From: Castor canadensis
Taxonomy: Eukaryota; Chordata; Mammalia; Rodentia; Castoridae
NCBI RefSeq assembly: GCF_047511655.1
Contig: NC_133397.1
Location: forward strand, 40,562,001-40,626,000
Direction of reading: 5' to 3'
Length of the DNA stretch: 64,000 nucleotides
Shown here piece by piece: positions 25,601-48,557 of the stretch. The notes beneath the pieces are model-generated. The model saw only the letters and a program-made list of their open reading frames with translations, did not search any database and was not told the origin of the DNA. The position numbers were made by a program, and so were the translations under genes. Each line of letters opens with the position of its first letter. Position 1 is the first letter of the stretch.

Positions 25601-28572
25601 AAGGTTTGATATGTCAAGTCACAACCACAGTGTGACTGAATGGCTGGAGTAGAGGTTTTTCTCTCTTCTGTTCTTGGCCATCTTTCCATTAAGCACTCAC
25701 CCAGTTCTGCCATTAAAATTAGTTCAGTTCCAAGAAGGCTTTAATCAACGGGGCTCTCTTTACTAGCTTCTGAGAGGTAGGTGGTGTGGTCCTTCTTTTG
25801 TATGTTACCATCATGCTTTTACACATGCTATCCATTGACCATAGTAGTAAATGTTCTCATAGGTTCTATACCACCTACGCCAAAATCTGAACCAAATCGC
25901 TTTTCCAGCAAGGAAGTTTTTCCTTTCTTGTGCACTGCCACCAACATGGTAGGTGGCCTTATCTAGGTGGGCTACATAAAGCACCTGAATCTCTAGAGTT
26001 GTTTACTGTCCAAGCTCTTATTGCATTCAAAATTTAAAGCTAATTTCTTATTCATATGCTAATACTAAAATTATAAGGCCATGTATATCTGAACAACCAT
26101 TGTTTTCTTACAATTAAGTGTTACTGACTTCAAAGGCAAGACTGATTAAAATCTTAATGGAAATAAAAGTAATTTGGACAAGAAACACTGAAAAGATACA
26201 CACTGTTAGTGCAACTCTCCACCATCCTTCTCTTTCAAAAGATGAATGCTTCTGGACTGGTTTCTATTAACAAATACAAAATATGCTTATTCATTTGAAA
26301 GGCAATCCTTTAAAATTAAATATCTTAAAGAAATTATACTTGTACCAAAACAACGAGCTATCATTAAAATAAAAGCTACATAATGATCAATTTTGCCCAT
26401 AAATATTTCCTTAAATTTCTTTTTTATAATCTTAAATGTTTTTAAAAATCTAAATTCCCTTTGGTGCTGGCAGAGTGGCTCAAGTGGTAGAGTACATGCC
26501 TATCAAGTGTGAGGTCCTGAGTTCAAACTCCAGTATCACTAAAAAAAAAAAAAATATATATATATATACACACACATATATATATATACACACACATATA
26601 TAAATATATGTGTGTATAATATATACATATCTACAAATTCCCTTTGGTGAAATTAGAGTAACAAATACCCTCGTCTCACAGAGATGTTGTGAGGATATTA
26701 GACATAACAAAATTTGATGTTCTTAGGAAGAAAAGAATTGAGCTTGGGCCGCAACTCCTTCACTTAGCAGCTAAGTGCTTTGGGCAAGTTGCTCACAGGG
26801 ATATAAAAAGAAGGTAGTACCAGAGTTGGCATAATGGTAAAGTATCATTGTATTCACACTATGGTTGGATGCAGTGGTTCATACCTGCATGCCAGCTACT
26901 CAGGAGAGGGAGATTGGGAGGATAGCACTTCAAGACCAGCCTGGGCAAAAAGTTTGCCAGACCGTGTCTCAACAGAGAAGTGGGGTGTGGTGGTATGCAT
27001 CTGTAATCCCACCTATGTGGGAAACGTAGGTAGAAGATCACATTATAGGCTGAGCCCAGAGGAAACGTGTAAGACTCTTATCTGAAAACTATCTAGCAAA
27101 AGGGCTGGGGGAGTACCTGCCTAGCAAGTGTGAGGCTCTTTTTTCAACCCCTAGTACTCCCCCAAAAAGAGAAAAGAATCACACCCACATTGGGTGTGGT
27201 TGTAACCCAGCACGCAGGAGGCTGAGGCAGGATAGTGAGTTCAAGGCCAACCTAGGTCGTTATATAGTGAGACCCTGTCTAAAAAAAAAAAAAAAAAACC
27301 AAAAGCCTTGCACTCCTGAATATGATCAAAGTACACTATATGTATGTATGAAAATGCCATTTTGTGTCATTTACACTAATTAAAAAAGACTTAGGGCTGA
27401 TGGAGTCCTGAGTGGTAGAGAACCTGCCTAGCAAGCGCAAGGCCCTGAGTTCAAATTCTAATACCCGCCCCCCCAAAAAGACTTGTACCCATAACCAATG
27501 CTTAGTAAGTGGTAGCTTTTAACACTCATCTGCCAAGGTAAGACGCAGATGGTTTTGCTATTTCTCAGTTTCCAGGAAAGCTCTCATCTTCCATAGTAAG
27601 TAATTTACAACTCAGTTATTACTATTACATTTGTTTCAGCCCCTGTCCACAGAACAGAGCTGTTTGGTTTTTTCCTTTTGTACTGTTTCTAGTAGGGAAA
27701 AAACATTAACATACTTCCATTTTATAATGCTTTTGTCATTATTATGAAACATGAGTTAGGAAGAATGCATTAAAAGTAATAATCTAGTCTGTTAAAAAAA
27801 CCTGATACAATTATTCCTTCCTGATTCATAACTGGAATCCACTATTCAACTGGACTTTAACTATGAAATACGTCCATTTTTCTTAAAAATGGCTTCATGC
27901 ATACTGCTCAGTCCAAATTTCTTCTCCTACATTCCTATGTGAGATTTATGCTGCATCGTCTGGGGCAGGGTTTATAGTCTCAGAAAGATGACATTGTTGG
28001 GCAAGTCAAGTCAGGTGACCCACCTCCTAAGTGAGGGGGGAGATGGGCGGGAGAGCAGGGAGAGGTCAGCACAACAAAAAGTCAAGCCAGGTAACCGGCT
28101 GCGGTGGCCCAAGGCACCACCTGCCACTGAAATTCACTTTAAAGGGGAAAGATAAAACTACACATCCTTCACCCCAAGACTTTATGAACTAACCCAAGGA
28201 AATTCTTGGGTCACTACTACAGTAGTAGTGCTTGGGAATGGCGCCTCGGGCACGGTGGGAGAGGAAAGGGGAAGAAATGTCATCGTCCACTGAAGCAGTA
28301 AGAACACAAGGGATGAAGTCGAGAAGGGAGGCAGCAAGGCGAAAGGGAATACATTGCAGATCAAATAGGAAGAAGGAGCTGCAGTGTGGACAAGGGCGGG
28401 AGAGGGCCTCCTGAAGCGGCAGCCAAGGGCTCCAGGGCTGGGTGACAGCGGCCGCTAAGGGCAGGGCCTGGCGGCCGGGGGACGGCCGTACCGGGATCCC
28501 GATGAGCGAGTCTCCAAGCCCCAGATCGTCTCTTAGAACTGCGGAGGTGATGGAGATGACTGGCTGCTCCAT
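12372..28572 (-). CDS. STPG4: Sperm-tail PG-rich repeat protein 4, 5' part of gene (exons 1-4)
   Basis: STPG4 (C2orf61; GSE in mouse) is a gonad-enriched protein with sperm-tail PG-rich repeats; mouse GSE has been linked to zygotic DNA demethylation. Four minus-strand exons of 81, 60, 258 and 65 nt join in frame to give the first 154 residues. They match the human protein as I remember it: an N-terminus of the type M(E/D)QP, then [35 protein letters not shown] and [22 protein letters not shown] repeats are visible at residues about 50-56 (IPGTYHL) and 138-144 (APGQYDI). All junctions are GT-AG; exons 1-3 end in phase 0, exon 4 in phase 2. Later exons with further PG repeats were not found and probably lie beyond position 1. 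The gene is tandem with CALM2, with its start about 4.2 kb past the CALM2 poly(A) site. Confidence 0.9.
12437..13620. other. STPG4 intron 3, first part
   Basis: Polypyrimidine/AG acceptor context adjoins exon 4. 12690-12950 resembles an ancient dispersed repeat ('gaaggacttcctggaggag', 'ggcgttccaagaagg') that I cannot assign. The remainder is unassigned; the 129-codon frame at 13332-13721 runs into a microsatellite and is rejected. Confidence 0.35.
13625..13688. repeat. (CT)n(CA)n compound microsatellite
   Basis: About 26 bp of CT repeats joined to about 34 bp of CA repeats. Confidence 0.95.
14262..14636 (-). mobile_element. Ancient L1 3' region, reverse (left part)
   Basis: Reverse L1M phrases in order: ggttcacagcaagattaaga, ggtacagagatttcccctgc, 'tttgttacaatcaatgaatt', 'gacacatcattatcac', 'tgggtttggacaaatgtaa', 'ttttgccttttctagagtgt'. 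It resumes at about 15186 after an LTR-like insertion. Confidence 0.85.
14637..15185. mobile_element. Solo-LTR-like insertion inside the L1
   Basis: About 550 bp of foreign sequence splits the L1 between '..gtgtcatat' and 'catagctagaatcat..', which are adjacent in L1. It starts TG (tgagacagaatag) and ends CA (..gattgataaca); a nearer possible end is 15160 (..gctggtaaca). It contains a TATA-like 'tctacataagctg'. No internal retroviral genes are present. The family is not recognised and strand is uncertain; the promoter-like motif suggests plus. Confidence 0.5.
16147..16351 (-). mobile_element. L1 3'-end insertion nested in the old L1
   Basis: A 205-bp piece starting with a T-rich tail and carrying 'tgaattcaccctttccagaag' style L1 3' sequence. 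It is flanked by an imperfect duplication, catgtgaacttgt (16134-16146) and catgagaacttgt (16352-16364). Confidence 0.75.
17183..17322 (+). repeat. B1 SINE nested in the old L1
   Basis: Forward B1 (gccaggggtggtaatgcact to gagaccttgtctcaaaa) with the target-site duplication aaagtaatcct on both sides (about 17173-17183 and 17322-17332). Confidence 0.88.
17495..17572 (+). repeat. Truncated B1 3' part
   Basis: 'gagttcaaggccaacttgg' to 'gagcctgtctcaaaaaaac', only the right end of a B1, inside the L1. Confidence 0.7.
19301..20166. other. Unassigned intronic DNA
   Basis: No gene or repeat recognised; may include the eroded 5' remainder of the antisense L1. Confidence 0.3.
20183..20266 (+). repeat. 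ID SINE with perfect 14-bp target-site duplication
   Basis: Forward ID (ggcagtactcaagtagtaga, gagttcaaatcccagtacca). The direct repeat tgaaaacaagtcaa is present at 20169-20182 and 20267-20280. Confidence 0.92.
20360..21030 (-). mobile_element. Ancient L1 3' fragment, reverse, split by a SINE
   Basis: 'aaatgggattatgctaca' before the SINE and ttttttcacttaataac, ttgccctccagaatattttt and 'cagtattgggtgtcagcatac' after it follow old L1 in reverse. Confidence 0.6.
20474..20672 (-). repeat. B1-ID composite SINE, reverse
   Basis: Reverse ID half (gtactagggcttgaactcaa, 'gcactctaccagccc') then reverse B1 half (gagatagggtctcacaaact to ggattacaggcgtgagcaa). Confidence 0.88.
21031..21998. other. Unassigned intronic DNA
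   Basis: Purine-rich on the plus strand (many GGAGA and GAAGG words); no gene or repeat identified. Minus-strand frames of 60-90 codons here overlap one another and lack family resemblance. Confidence 0.35.
21999..22075 (+). repeat. Truncated B1 SINE, forward
   Basis: 'gccaggcatggtggcacata' to 'ggatgcgagttctaatgtg'; only the left two-thirds is present. Confidence 0.8.
22335..22442 (+). repeat. ID SINE, forward
   Basis: gggctggtggagtggctcaa, 'ctagcaagggtaagaccctg', long A-rich tail. Flanked by ttttagttttg-type repeats (22326-22336 and 22443-22453), a likely target-site duplication. Confidence 0.88.
22810..22922 (-). repeat. B1 SINE, reverse
   Basis: gtttgagacaggatctcact to 'gtgctggggttacaagtgtg'. 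Confidence 0.85.
22980..23110 (-). repeat. MIR fragment, reverse
   Basis: 'gatactattattagctc', 'ttaaggcacagagagctgca', 'gtgactgaagtctcaagtaac' follow reverse MIR. Confidence 0.6.
23290..23452 (+). repeat. MIR fragment, forward
   Basis: 'gtgcctcagttttcttacat', gtaaaatggaggtaacatct, 'gcagtaaacactaggagcc' fit forward MIR. Confidence 0.65.
23465..24172 (+). mobile_element. 5'-truncated L1, forward (ORF2 end and 3' UTR)
   Basis: Begins in the final part of L1 ORF2 (attacttagccatgaggaat, 'gtaaatggatgcagttggag', agaagtaagccaggctcag), continues into a G-rich 3' UTR and ends with an A-rich tail near 24170. Younger-looking than the antisense L1s but truncated and with stop codons. Confidence 0.8.
24380..24548. 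repeat. MIR remnant and old reverse ID
   Basis: 24380-24450 has the reverse MIR phrase 'gaactgagactagaatctgagcc'. 24478-24548 is a decayed reverse ID ('aggatgaatgcaaggc', 'acatgctctaccatcgagt'). Confidence 0.5.
24929..25186 (-). CDS. STPG4: STPG4 coding exon 3 (258 nt)
   Basis: Encodes 86 residues beginning [18 protein letters not shown], with the first PG-rich repeat, then a basic stretch (NEGRKKPS), [14 protein letters not shown] and ending ALVYKDK. The acceptor is TTTTCCACAG at 25187-25188 and the donor GTAAAG at 24923-24928. Both ends are phase 0. This is the most strongly recognisable part of the gene. Confidence 0.93.
25187..26203 (-). other. STPG4: STPG4 intron 2
   Basis: A 1-kb intron with weak donor GTGTGT (26203-26198) and acceptor TTTTCCACAG. 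No repeat or gene recognised. Confidence 0.7.
26204..26263 (-). CDS. STPG4: STPG4 coding exon 2 (60 nt)
   Basis: Encodes 20 residues, [20 protein letters not shown], which closely match the human protein segment. The acceptor is TTTGTTAATAG; the donor ACA|GTGTGT is weak. The exon is phase 0 on both sides, so skipping would keep the frame. Confidence 0.87.
26467..26634 (+). repeat. ID SINE with expanded TA/CA tail
   Basis: Forward ID (gctggcagagtggctcaagt, gagttcaaactccagtatca) whose A-tail runs into a (TA)n(CA)n microsatellite (26553-26634). The whole unit is bounded by the 15-bp duplication aaattccctttggtg (26452-26466 and 26635-26649). Confidence 0.92.
26863..27172 (+). repeat. B1-B1-ID composite SINE, forward
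   Basis: Two B1-like units (gttggatgcagtggttcata..; gtggggtgtggtggtatgca..) followed by a short ID half (gggctgggggagtacctgcc, 'caacccctagtactccc'). Confidence 0.85.
27183..27304 (+). repeat. B1 SINE, forward
   Basis: 'attgggtgtggttgtaacccag' to 'gagaccctgtctaaaaaaa' with a long A tail. Confidence 0.85.
27308..27383 (+). mobile_element. L1 3' tail fragment, forward
   Basis: 'gaatatgatcaaagtacact', atatgtatgtatgaaaatgc and a final 'actaattaaaaaa' are the 3' terminus of rodent-lineage L1s. Confidence 0.6.
27392..27473 (+). repeat. ID SINE, forward
   Basis: gggctgatggagtcctgagt, caaggccctgagttcaaatt, C-rich end; flanked by aaaaagactt on both sides (27382-27391, 27474-27483). Confidence 0.88.
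27490..28399 (-). other. STPG4 intron 1, gene-proximal part
   Basis: No repeat recognised from 27490 to the CpG island. Intron 1 as a whole runs 26264-28491. Confidence 0.5.
28492..28572 (-). CDS. STPG4: STPG4 coding exon 1
   Basis: The start ATG (plus-strand cat, 28570-28572) sits in a perfect Kozak context, GCCGCCATGG. It encodes 27 residues beginning [18 protein letters not shown] and ending SLIGIP, then the donor GTACGG, a weaker than usual sequence. The frame stays open upstream for about 46 codons but has no ATG there, so this start is preferred. Confidence 0.85.
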
Positions 28573-28607
28573 GGCGGCCTGCCCCGTCCCGGGCCTGGCT
28601 GGCGTCA

Positions 28608-28620
28608 GGTTGCTAGGAGG
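28608..28620 (-). promoter_or_regulatory. STPG4: RFX X-box-like motif
   Basis: On the minus strand the sequence reads CCTCCTAGCAACC, which contains the strong RFX half-site AGCAAC with a partial left half. It lies 36-48 bp upstream of the STPG4 start codon. RFX factors drive ciliary and sperm-flagellum genes, so this fits the family; binding is inferred. Confidence 0.5.
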
Positions 28621-29084
28621 CGAGGACGGCGCAGGCGTCCCAGTGAACTGGCGTGCGCAGAGGCCGCGGGTTCGTCTCCCCGGCGCGGACCCGCAGCGAG
28701 ACCGTTCCACTCACGCAAGTGTGCTCAAGTCTGGAGGGCCCGAATCAAGGCGGGCAGGTCAGGGCTTGAGCGAACCCCCGATCTCCATCAGCCCTCCCCA
28801 GTCACCCGAACCCCGCAGCCCGGGCTGGGAGACTGCTTAGTTGGCATACTTGGCGTTAAGGCAGAAGTCTGCAGTGGAGCCCACGTTCTGCCAGGGTTTT
28901 TAAGCTCCTCCCAACATGAGCACTAGCCAGCTGGTTTCACGAGCTGTGCACCCCTTTCCTTCTCACTTGGGCCTCTCTGGGTTGGAGCTGCTTCTCAACC
29001 CGAATCATTCTCTTTAAAAAACAGCACTTAACTCACAGCAAAGCAGGTATGAGTCCCACCTGATGCGTGAGGCCAAGGTATCCA

Positions 29085-29220
29085 ATGTAGTGTAGTTGAT
29101 TGGGCAGCACAGACACTGCACAGCCAGAATTCAAACCCAGATCCGACTCCAGAGCCCCAGTGCCCTCTATACATCAATAAGTTTCGGCCCTCTTCACAAA
29201 CTTCCAAAGGTAACATAGTC
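29085..29220 (-). repeat. MIR fragment, reverse
   Basis: 'gccagaattcaaacccagat' and 'ccagagccccagtgccctcta' fit reverse MIR. Confidence 0.6.
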
Positions 29221-29236
29221 ACACATTGTGACTATG

Positions 29237-29332
29237 ACTGTGACCCCAGCATTTAGGAGGGTGAGGCAGAATAGAGTTCCAAGGCAGTCTGGGCAGCAAA
29301 ACAAGACCTGTCTCAAGACAACACAAAATGTG
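29237..29332 (+). repeat. Truncated B1, forward
   Basis: 'gtgaccccagcatttaggag' to 'gacctgtctcaagacaacac'. Confidence 0.7.
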
Positions 29333-29489
29333 CATTTATAAACTTGTCAAGGATCCAACTGCCAAACCCAATGGGAGATTTTCAGCTTTTATCAAAGATA
29401 GTCTTCATTTCTTATTGCTACATTGGTTACTCCCCCTCATTCTTGAGTCCCTTTCCTCTCCCTTGTCTGGCAGGATTTGAACAGGAGCT

Positions 29490-29628
29490 GCACTTGCTAT
29501 GATTTATTCTGTGCTTGTTTCCTTGCCTAAAAAGGGGAAAATGAAGAAGTGCCTATCCACATGGGGTTATTGTGGTTATGTTAGTAACCATGTCTGGCAT
29601 AATGCATTCAGTAAGTGTTATCTTTAGG
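29490..29628 (+). repeat. MIR fragment, forward
   Basis: 'tgtttccttgcctaaaaagg', 'gttattgtggttatgtta' and 'gcattcagtaagtgttatc' fit the MIR 3' half. Confidence 0.6.
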
Positions 29629-29974
29629 ACAAAAAACAGAAATTACAACCCAAGCCCTCACCTCTGCTCCATTAGAAGCTCACTCTTCACACTCTTCACA
29701 CCTTCCTTCTGCAGGAAATGCTGTTCCTTTCTTTGACCACTTGCCAAAGGAAGAGTCAACTCCTGAGTAGTCCTCAAAGACCTAATACATCTGTTCCAAA
29801 GAACCAGGTGCCCATCTTTATTAGATTCATTTAGATAAATCATTTCTCCCAATTTTAAACATATCCAAATAATTGATTGGTATTTAATTCTGAGTCCCTT
29901 GAACATAAGAGGGACTAAAGTATTTTTTGAGTAAATGACCAGTTTCCCTGTTTGTGAATAAAGCCAGAGAATGG

Positions 29975-30117
29975 ACTACAGCAGTGCTCTCAAAACATCT
30001 GGTGATCTTGTTAAAATGCAAATTGACTCCAACTCCAGGGCAGGGCCTAGGATTCTGCATTTCTAATAAGCTCCCAGGTTAACTCTGTGGGGTAGCTTTT
30101 TTGAGGAACAAGGGACT
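29975..30117 (+). mobile_element. MER5A-like hAT DNA transposon fragment
   Basis: cagtgctctcaaaacatctg, 'cttgttaaaatgcaaattg', 'agggcctaggattctgcatt', 'tctaataagctcccaggt' match MER5A in order. Confidence 0.75.
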
Positions 30118-30194
30118 AGAGGATTTCATCTAATTTCTCTTAAAATACTGGGACCTTAAATTCATTTTTAAAAAGGACCAGGCACCAAGTTTAA

Positions 30195-30276
30195 AAGGAC
30201 TTGAATGGGGGCAGGGGGGAGAAATGACCCAAACAATGTATGCACATGTGAATAAATGAATTAAAAAAAACCCTAC
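30195..30276 (+). mobile_element. L1 3' tail fragment, forward
   Basis: gggggagaaatgacccaaac, 'aatgtatgcacatgtgaata' and 'aatgaattaaaaaaaa' are the L1 3' terminus. Confidence 0.7.
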
Positions 30277-30636
30277 ACATATATTTTTTTCTTTTAAAGG
30301 ATTTGAAATTAAATGGCTAAGAGGAAAATTAACACAAGTCCTCACAAATATGGATTAATCAAATCCATCCCAGTATCTCATTTCACTTTCTCATTTTGGC
30401 TGAGCCTGTAAAACTGGCTCAGCAGACTAGGGACTGGGACCCTAGAGACTAAAATATGAAAGGTACAGAGAGATCCAGAAACCCATACAAGGTGTGAAAG
30501 CAAAGGGAACAGCTAGATGAGAAAATAGTTTATCTCCAACATAGAAACAGCATGGGTGAACTTCAAGGACTTTACCTATAAAATAGATTAAGCATGTAGG
30601 ATAAACAAAATGTCCTCTTAAGAAAACATTGCCAGG

Positions 30637-30740
30637 GCTGAAGGTATGGCTCAAGTGACAAGAGTGCCTAAGGAGCCTAAGGAGTATGAGGCTTTGAGTT
30701 CAAACCCCAGTAATGCCAAAAACAAAACAAAACAAAACAT
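30637..30740 (+). repeat. ID SINE, forward
   Basis: gggctgaaggtatggctcaa, gagttcaaaccccagtaatg, (AAAAC)n tail; flanked by aaaacattg copies. A short internal repeat 'cctaaggag' is duplicated. Confidence 0.88.
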
Positions 30741-31208
30741 TGTCATGTACAGTATCACTTACTTTTAGGGCAACCTAATGCTTTTAAGGGAAGAGGATTT
30801 TCTCCTTTGAGAACTCAAGACTATAGTAACTAGAGCCATTAAGTGCCTCTGCTATTCATCAGATCTTTAAAATTTTTTCTTCTCTTGAAAATTTTCAGGA
30901 AAATTACACCTGAGGATAATCAACTCAAATAGTGATGGTTTAGTGGTAGAATTATCTGACAGCGAACATGCTACAGAAACAGTAACTGCCATGAGTGTGC
31001 TAATATAAAACTAATAACATGGTTAAGACTTAAAGGTGTTATTTTGAAATTATAGTCCTGGATTCAGGTATGACTGTTACAGAAAATAGTACAAATGAGC
31101 TTTGAACACAGATCATAGTCAGTTAAATAACTGATACTTTTTCTATAGTATAAATCAAGATAACGCCTACTTGTGACACTCATAAAACCACCAATATGAC
31201 ATACAAGT

Positions 31209-31308
31209 GGGCTGGGGATGTAGTTCAGTAAAAGAGCACTTGCCTAGCATGTCCAAGGTCCTGGATTTGATCCTTTGTCACTGAAGGGGGAAAAAAAAAA
31301 AAAAAAAG
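31209..31308 (+). repeat. ID SINE, forward (classic subtype)
   Basis: gggctggggatgtagttcag and gcacttgcctagcatgtcca, the BC1-like ID subtype, with an A16 tail. Confidence 0.9.
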
Positions 31309-31409
31309 ACACCAGATTCCAAAACATGTTTTGCCCTTCCTTGTTACTCATATCTTGGTATTGACTTTTATGAACCTCAAACTGCTGAAACATCAAGATT
31401 AACTGCCCA

Positions 31410-31578
31410 GGTTGTGGGGCAGTGGCTCACGCCTGTAATCAGGCAGAGATCAGGTTTGAGGTTTGAGGCCAGCCTGTGTAAAATAACCAGAGCAAAATGG
31501 ACTGGTGGTGTGGCTCAAGTGGTAGGACATTTGCTTTGCAAACAGAGTTCAAATCTCATTCTACCAAAAAAAAAAGAA
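31410..31578 (+). repeat. B1-ID composite SINE with shortened B1 half
   Basis: Left 'gcagtggctcacgcctgtaatc' joins directly to 'aggcagagatcagg' (deletion), then an ID half 'ggtggtgtggctcaagtggt' and an A tail. Confidence 0.8.
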
Positions 31579-31639
31579 ATTAACTACTCAATTTTTTCAT
31601 CTCATAGGATCTTAACTGATGTTAACAGTATAGTAATTG

Positions 31640-31860
31640 AGCACTTACTGCAAAATGCCAAGGATTATGCTGTTCTAAGCTCCATTTCATGAATATTTTA
31701 CAAAGTATGATGTTAGAAACCAGATGAGCAAATTACAATTGTTTTATAGGTAAGACAACTCAAGCTTGGGTATCAGGCCTCTTCAAGATCACACAGAGCC
31801 GATTTAAACATTGCTGCAGTAAAACTTGAAAGCCCAGGTTTTACACCCTGGAGAAAATGC
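31640..31860 (-). repeat. MIR element, reverse
   Basis: 'gagcacttactgcaaaatgcc', 'gttttataggtaagacaact', 'caagatcacacagagccga' are MIR in reverse. Confidence 0.65.
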
Positions 31861-31981
31861 CTCTGCCAGAAATATGAATTCTTACTCCACCAGATACCTT
31901 GTTTGAATTGCCCTTTAAAAGCCTTAGCACATTTAACAAAGGGGGCTTCATTAGAGTGATCATCCCAACAATTTAGATAAA

Positions 31982-32073
31982 AGGCTGGGAATGCAGCTCA
32001 GTGCGGTGGTAGAGCTCGTCTTTCATGTATAAGACCTGGTTTGGGCCCCCAAAACTGCAAAAAAAAAAAAAAT
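31982..32073 (+). repeat. ID SINE, forward
   Basis: 'ggctgggaatgcagctcagt', 'tggtagagctcgtctttcat', A tail. Confidence 0.82.
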
Positions 32074-32734
32074 CTATTTAGTTGATCACCTGCCCAATAA
32101 ATGGTAACATTTCTGTTAGGATTAGCAATGACTGACTGTCAATTTCCTTGTTCTAAAAAGATGGGACAGTAACCTGCCAAATAATGAATTGCCTCCTGGG
32201 GAAATTCAAAACCTTGTGGACTGTTGTAGTAAGTAGGTAACAACCATACATAAAAGTTTTAGTCTTTGCTTTAGCTTGCTTTCATTAAGTATTTAAAAGG
32301 TATAGTTAAAACAACACAAAAACCCTGATAACCACATTTTTCAGTAGTTTAAATTATAGAGAAAGCAACTGGTAGAAGCAAAAATTAAGATAAGTCTTCT
32401 TACTCACTGCCAACGTGATCCTAAAGCACCTACCTGTACTTGATTACCTGCAAGTGTCTTAGTTGAATTAAAAAGCACACTGACTGCAAAGTTAGGAAAC
32501 AGAGGTAAAACCAGACAGAGTAACCCTCCCCAAATAGTGATTTTTAACAATTGAAAAATCACTGTGTGGCTGAAGTCATCATGGACAAACATAATATATA
32601 TTTTAAAAGGCGGGAAACACTAAACACCTACTATGTCAATTCCTATACAGTTATGTGGATTAAACTAAGGAGAAACCAATTCCACATACTGTTCTTCAGT
32701 TAATTAAATGACTCAGATTCAGAGCAACGGTTGG

Positions 32735-33343
32735 GTAAATTGTAATTTTTTTATTGGAAAACAAATATACAACTTGGAATGGATTTGAGGCAAATTGTGC
32801 CAGAAGCAGATTTTAAGTGGCTAAAACAAAGTTTAAAAAGCAAGTAACAATAAAAGAAAATGTTTCTGGTACAAGACCAGTAGTACAAAAAAATAGTGTA
32901 CGAGTACCTGGATAATACACCCGTTTTGCAATAGTGCAACTTTTAAGTACATATTGTTGACTGTCCATAGTCCACGCAGAGTTACAACTCCACACTTCAA
33001 CAACAACATGCTGACAGTTCCTAAAAGAAAACTACTTAAAAAAAGGCATAACCCAGATGGTTCCCTCATTTGACCAACTCCATCTAAGTTTAGATGTGCA
33101 GAAGGGCTTAGATATATCCAGAGTAAGCCACATGCAACATGTTACTTGATCAATTTTCTAAAATAAGGTTTCAGGACAATGACAGTAAGATAAGGGAAGA
33201 AAACATGGAGGAATGAAGTCCTAATTACTATACATGCATATTTTTTTGACAGTAGGGGAAACCTTTTACAGATAAGTTACAAACAAAGAAAAGGCAAATA
33301 AACAATTTTGTACAAGAAATTTAACACATTCTGTACAATGTCT
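32735..33343 (-). other. CALM2: CALM2 3' untranslated region
   Basis: About 610 nt of AT-rich sequence between the TGA and the poly(A) signal, with no interspersed repeat. It agrees with the CALM2 3' UTR as I remember it from human over most of its length, including the TTGTACA motifs right after the stop; that similarity is from memory and was not aligned. The cleavage end (about 32735) is inferred from the AATAAA position. Confidence 0.85.
32750..32755 (-). terminator. CALM2: CALM2 poly(A) signal AATAAA
   Basis: Plus-strand tttatt, i.e. AATAAA on the minus strand within TTCCAATAAAAAAATTAC. It lies about 590 nt past the stop codon; cleavage is expected 10-25 nt further on, near 32735. Confidence 0.85.
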
Positions 33344-48163
<14,820 letters not shown>

Positions 48164-48419
48164 GCTGCAAGCGCTACCGGTTTCCGAGACGCGATCACAC
48201 AACCACTCAGCTCTCCCGCTCCACTCGGACTAATTCTCCTCCTCCGCCCCCAGCGCCTCATAAACACCTCCCTCCGCTAGATCCCTCCGCCGCATGCCAG
48301 ATAACGGAACAGCGCAAACGAGTCCCGGCCAGCCCCCTCCCCTCAAAGTCTCCTCGAGACCTCTTTATCCACAGTCACTTGGTCGACCAGGCAAGAGATA
48401 GGGGGAGTGGGGGACCAGA

Positions 48420-48427
48420 TGACGTAA
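48420..48427. promoter_or_regulatory. CRE/ATF-like site TGACGTAA
   Basis: One mismatch from the CREB palindrome TGACGTCA, located about 180-190 bp upstream of the likely CALM2 start site. Binding is inferred from the motif alone. Confidence 0.5.
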
Positions 48428-48552
48428 GTGTGTTTCATTCCCCTGCGAGCCGTTAAAAGGCCGGTGGAGTCGAGCCTTCGGGGCGCTACTTTGCGGCGCG
48501 GAGGAGCATGGTGGTGGCAAGCACACCGCGATGGTCATTGAGCCGGCCTCTG

Positions 48553-48557
48553 ATTGG
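48553..48557 (-). promoter_or_regulatory. CCAAT box (NF-Y type)
   Basis: Plus-strand tgattggctg contains ATTGG, i.e. CCAAT on the gene strand, with flanks (AGCCAATCA) that fit the NF-Y consensus well. A GTGACGCA CRE-like site (48575-48582, read on the minus strand) lies 18 bp further upstream. Confidence 0.5.

Larger units (their letters stand above)
28400..28850. promoter_or_regulatory. STPG4: CpG island and promoter of STPG4
   Basis: GC- and CpG-rich block (several GCGGCCG and CGCGG clusters) spanning STPG4 exon 1 and about 280 bp upstream. Its surroundings are AT-rich. The 132-codon plus-strand frame across it is a by-product of GC richness. Start-site position is not resolvable from sequence. 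Confidence 0.7.
28851..32734. other. Intergenic gap between CALM2 and STPG4
   Basis: Holds MIR fragments, a truncated B1, a MER5A-like DNA transposon, an L1 tail, several ID elements and one internally deleted B1-ID. 30280-30635, 30745-31205 and 32075-32734 show nothing recognisable. No exon or promoter of a third gene was seen. Confidence 0.6.

Noticed and set aside
28573..28710. 46-codon in-frame N-terminal extension of STPG4
   Set aside because: It opens with GTG, has no ATG, and the downstream ATG has a perfect Kozak context and matches the expected N-terminus.
28442..28840. 132-codon plus-strand frame over STPG4 exon 1
   Set aside because: It is the antisense shadow of the STPG4 CpG island; the minus-strand frame matches a known protein.
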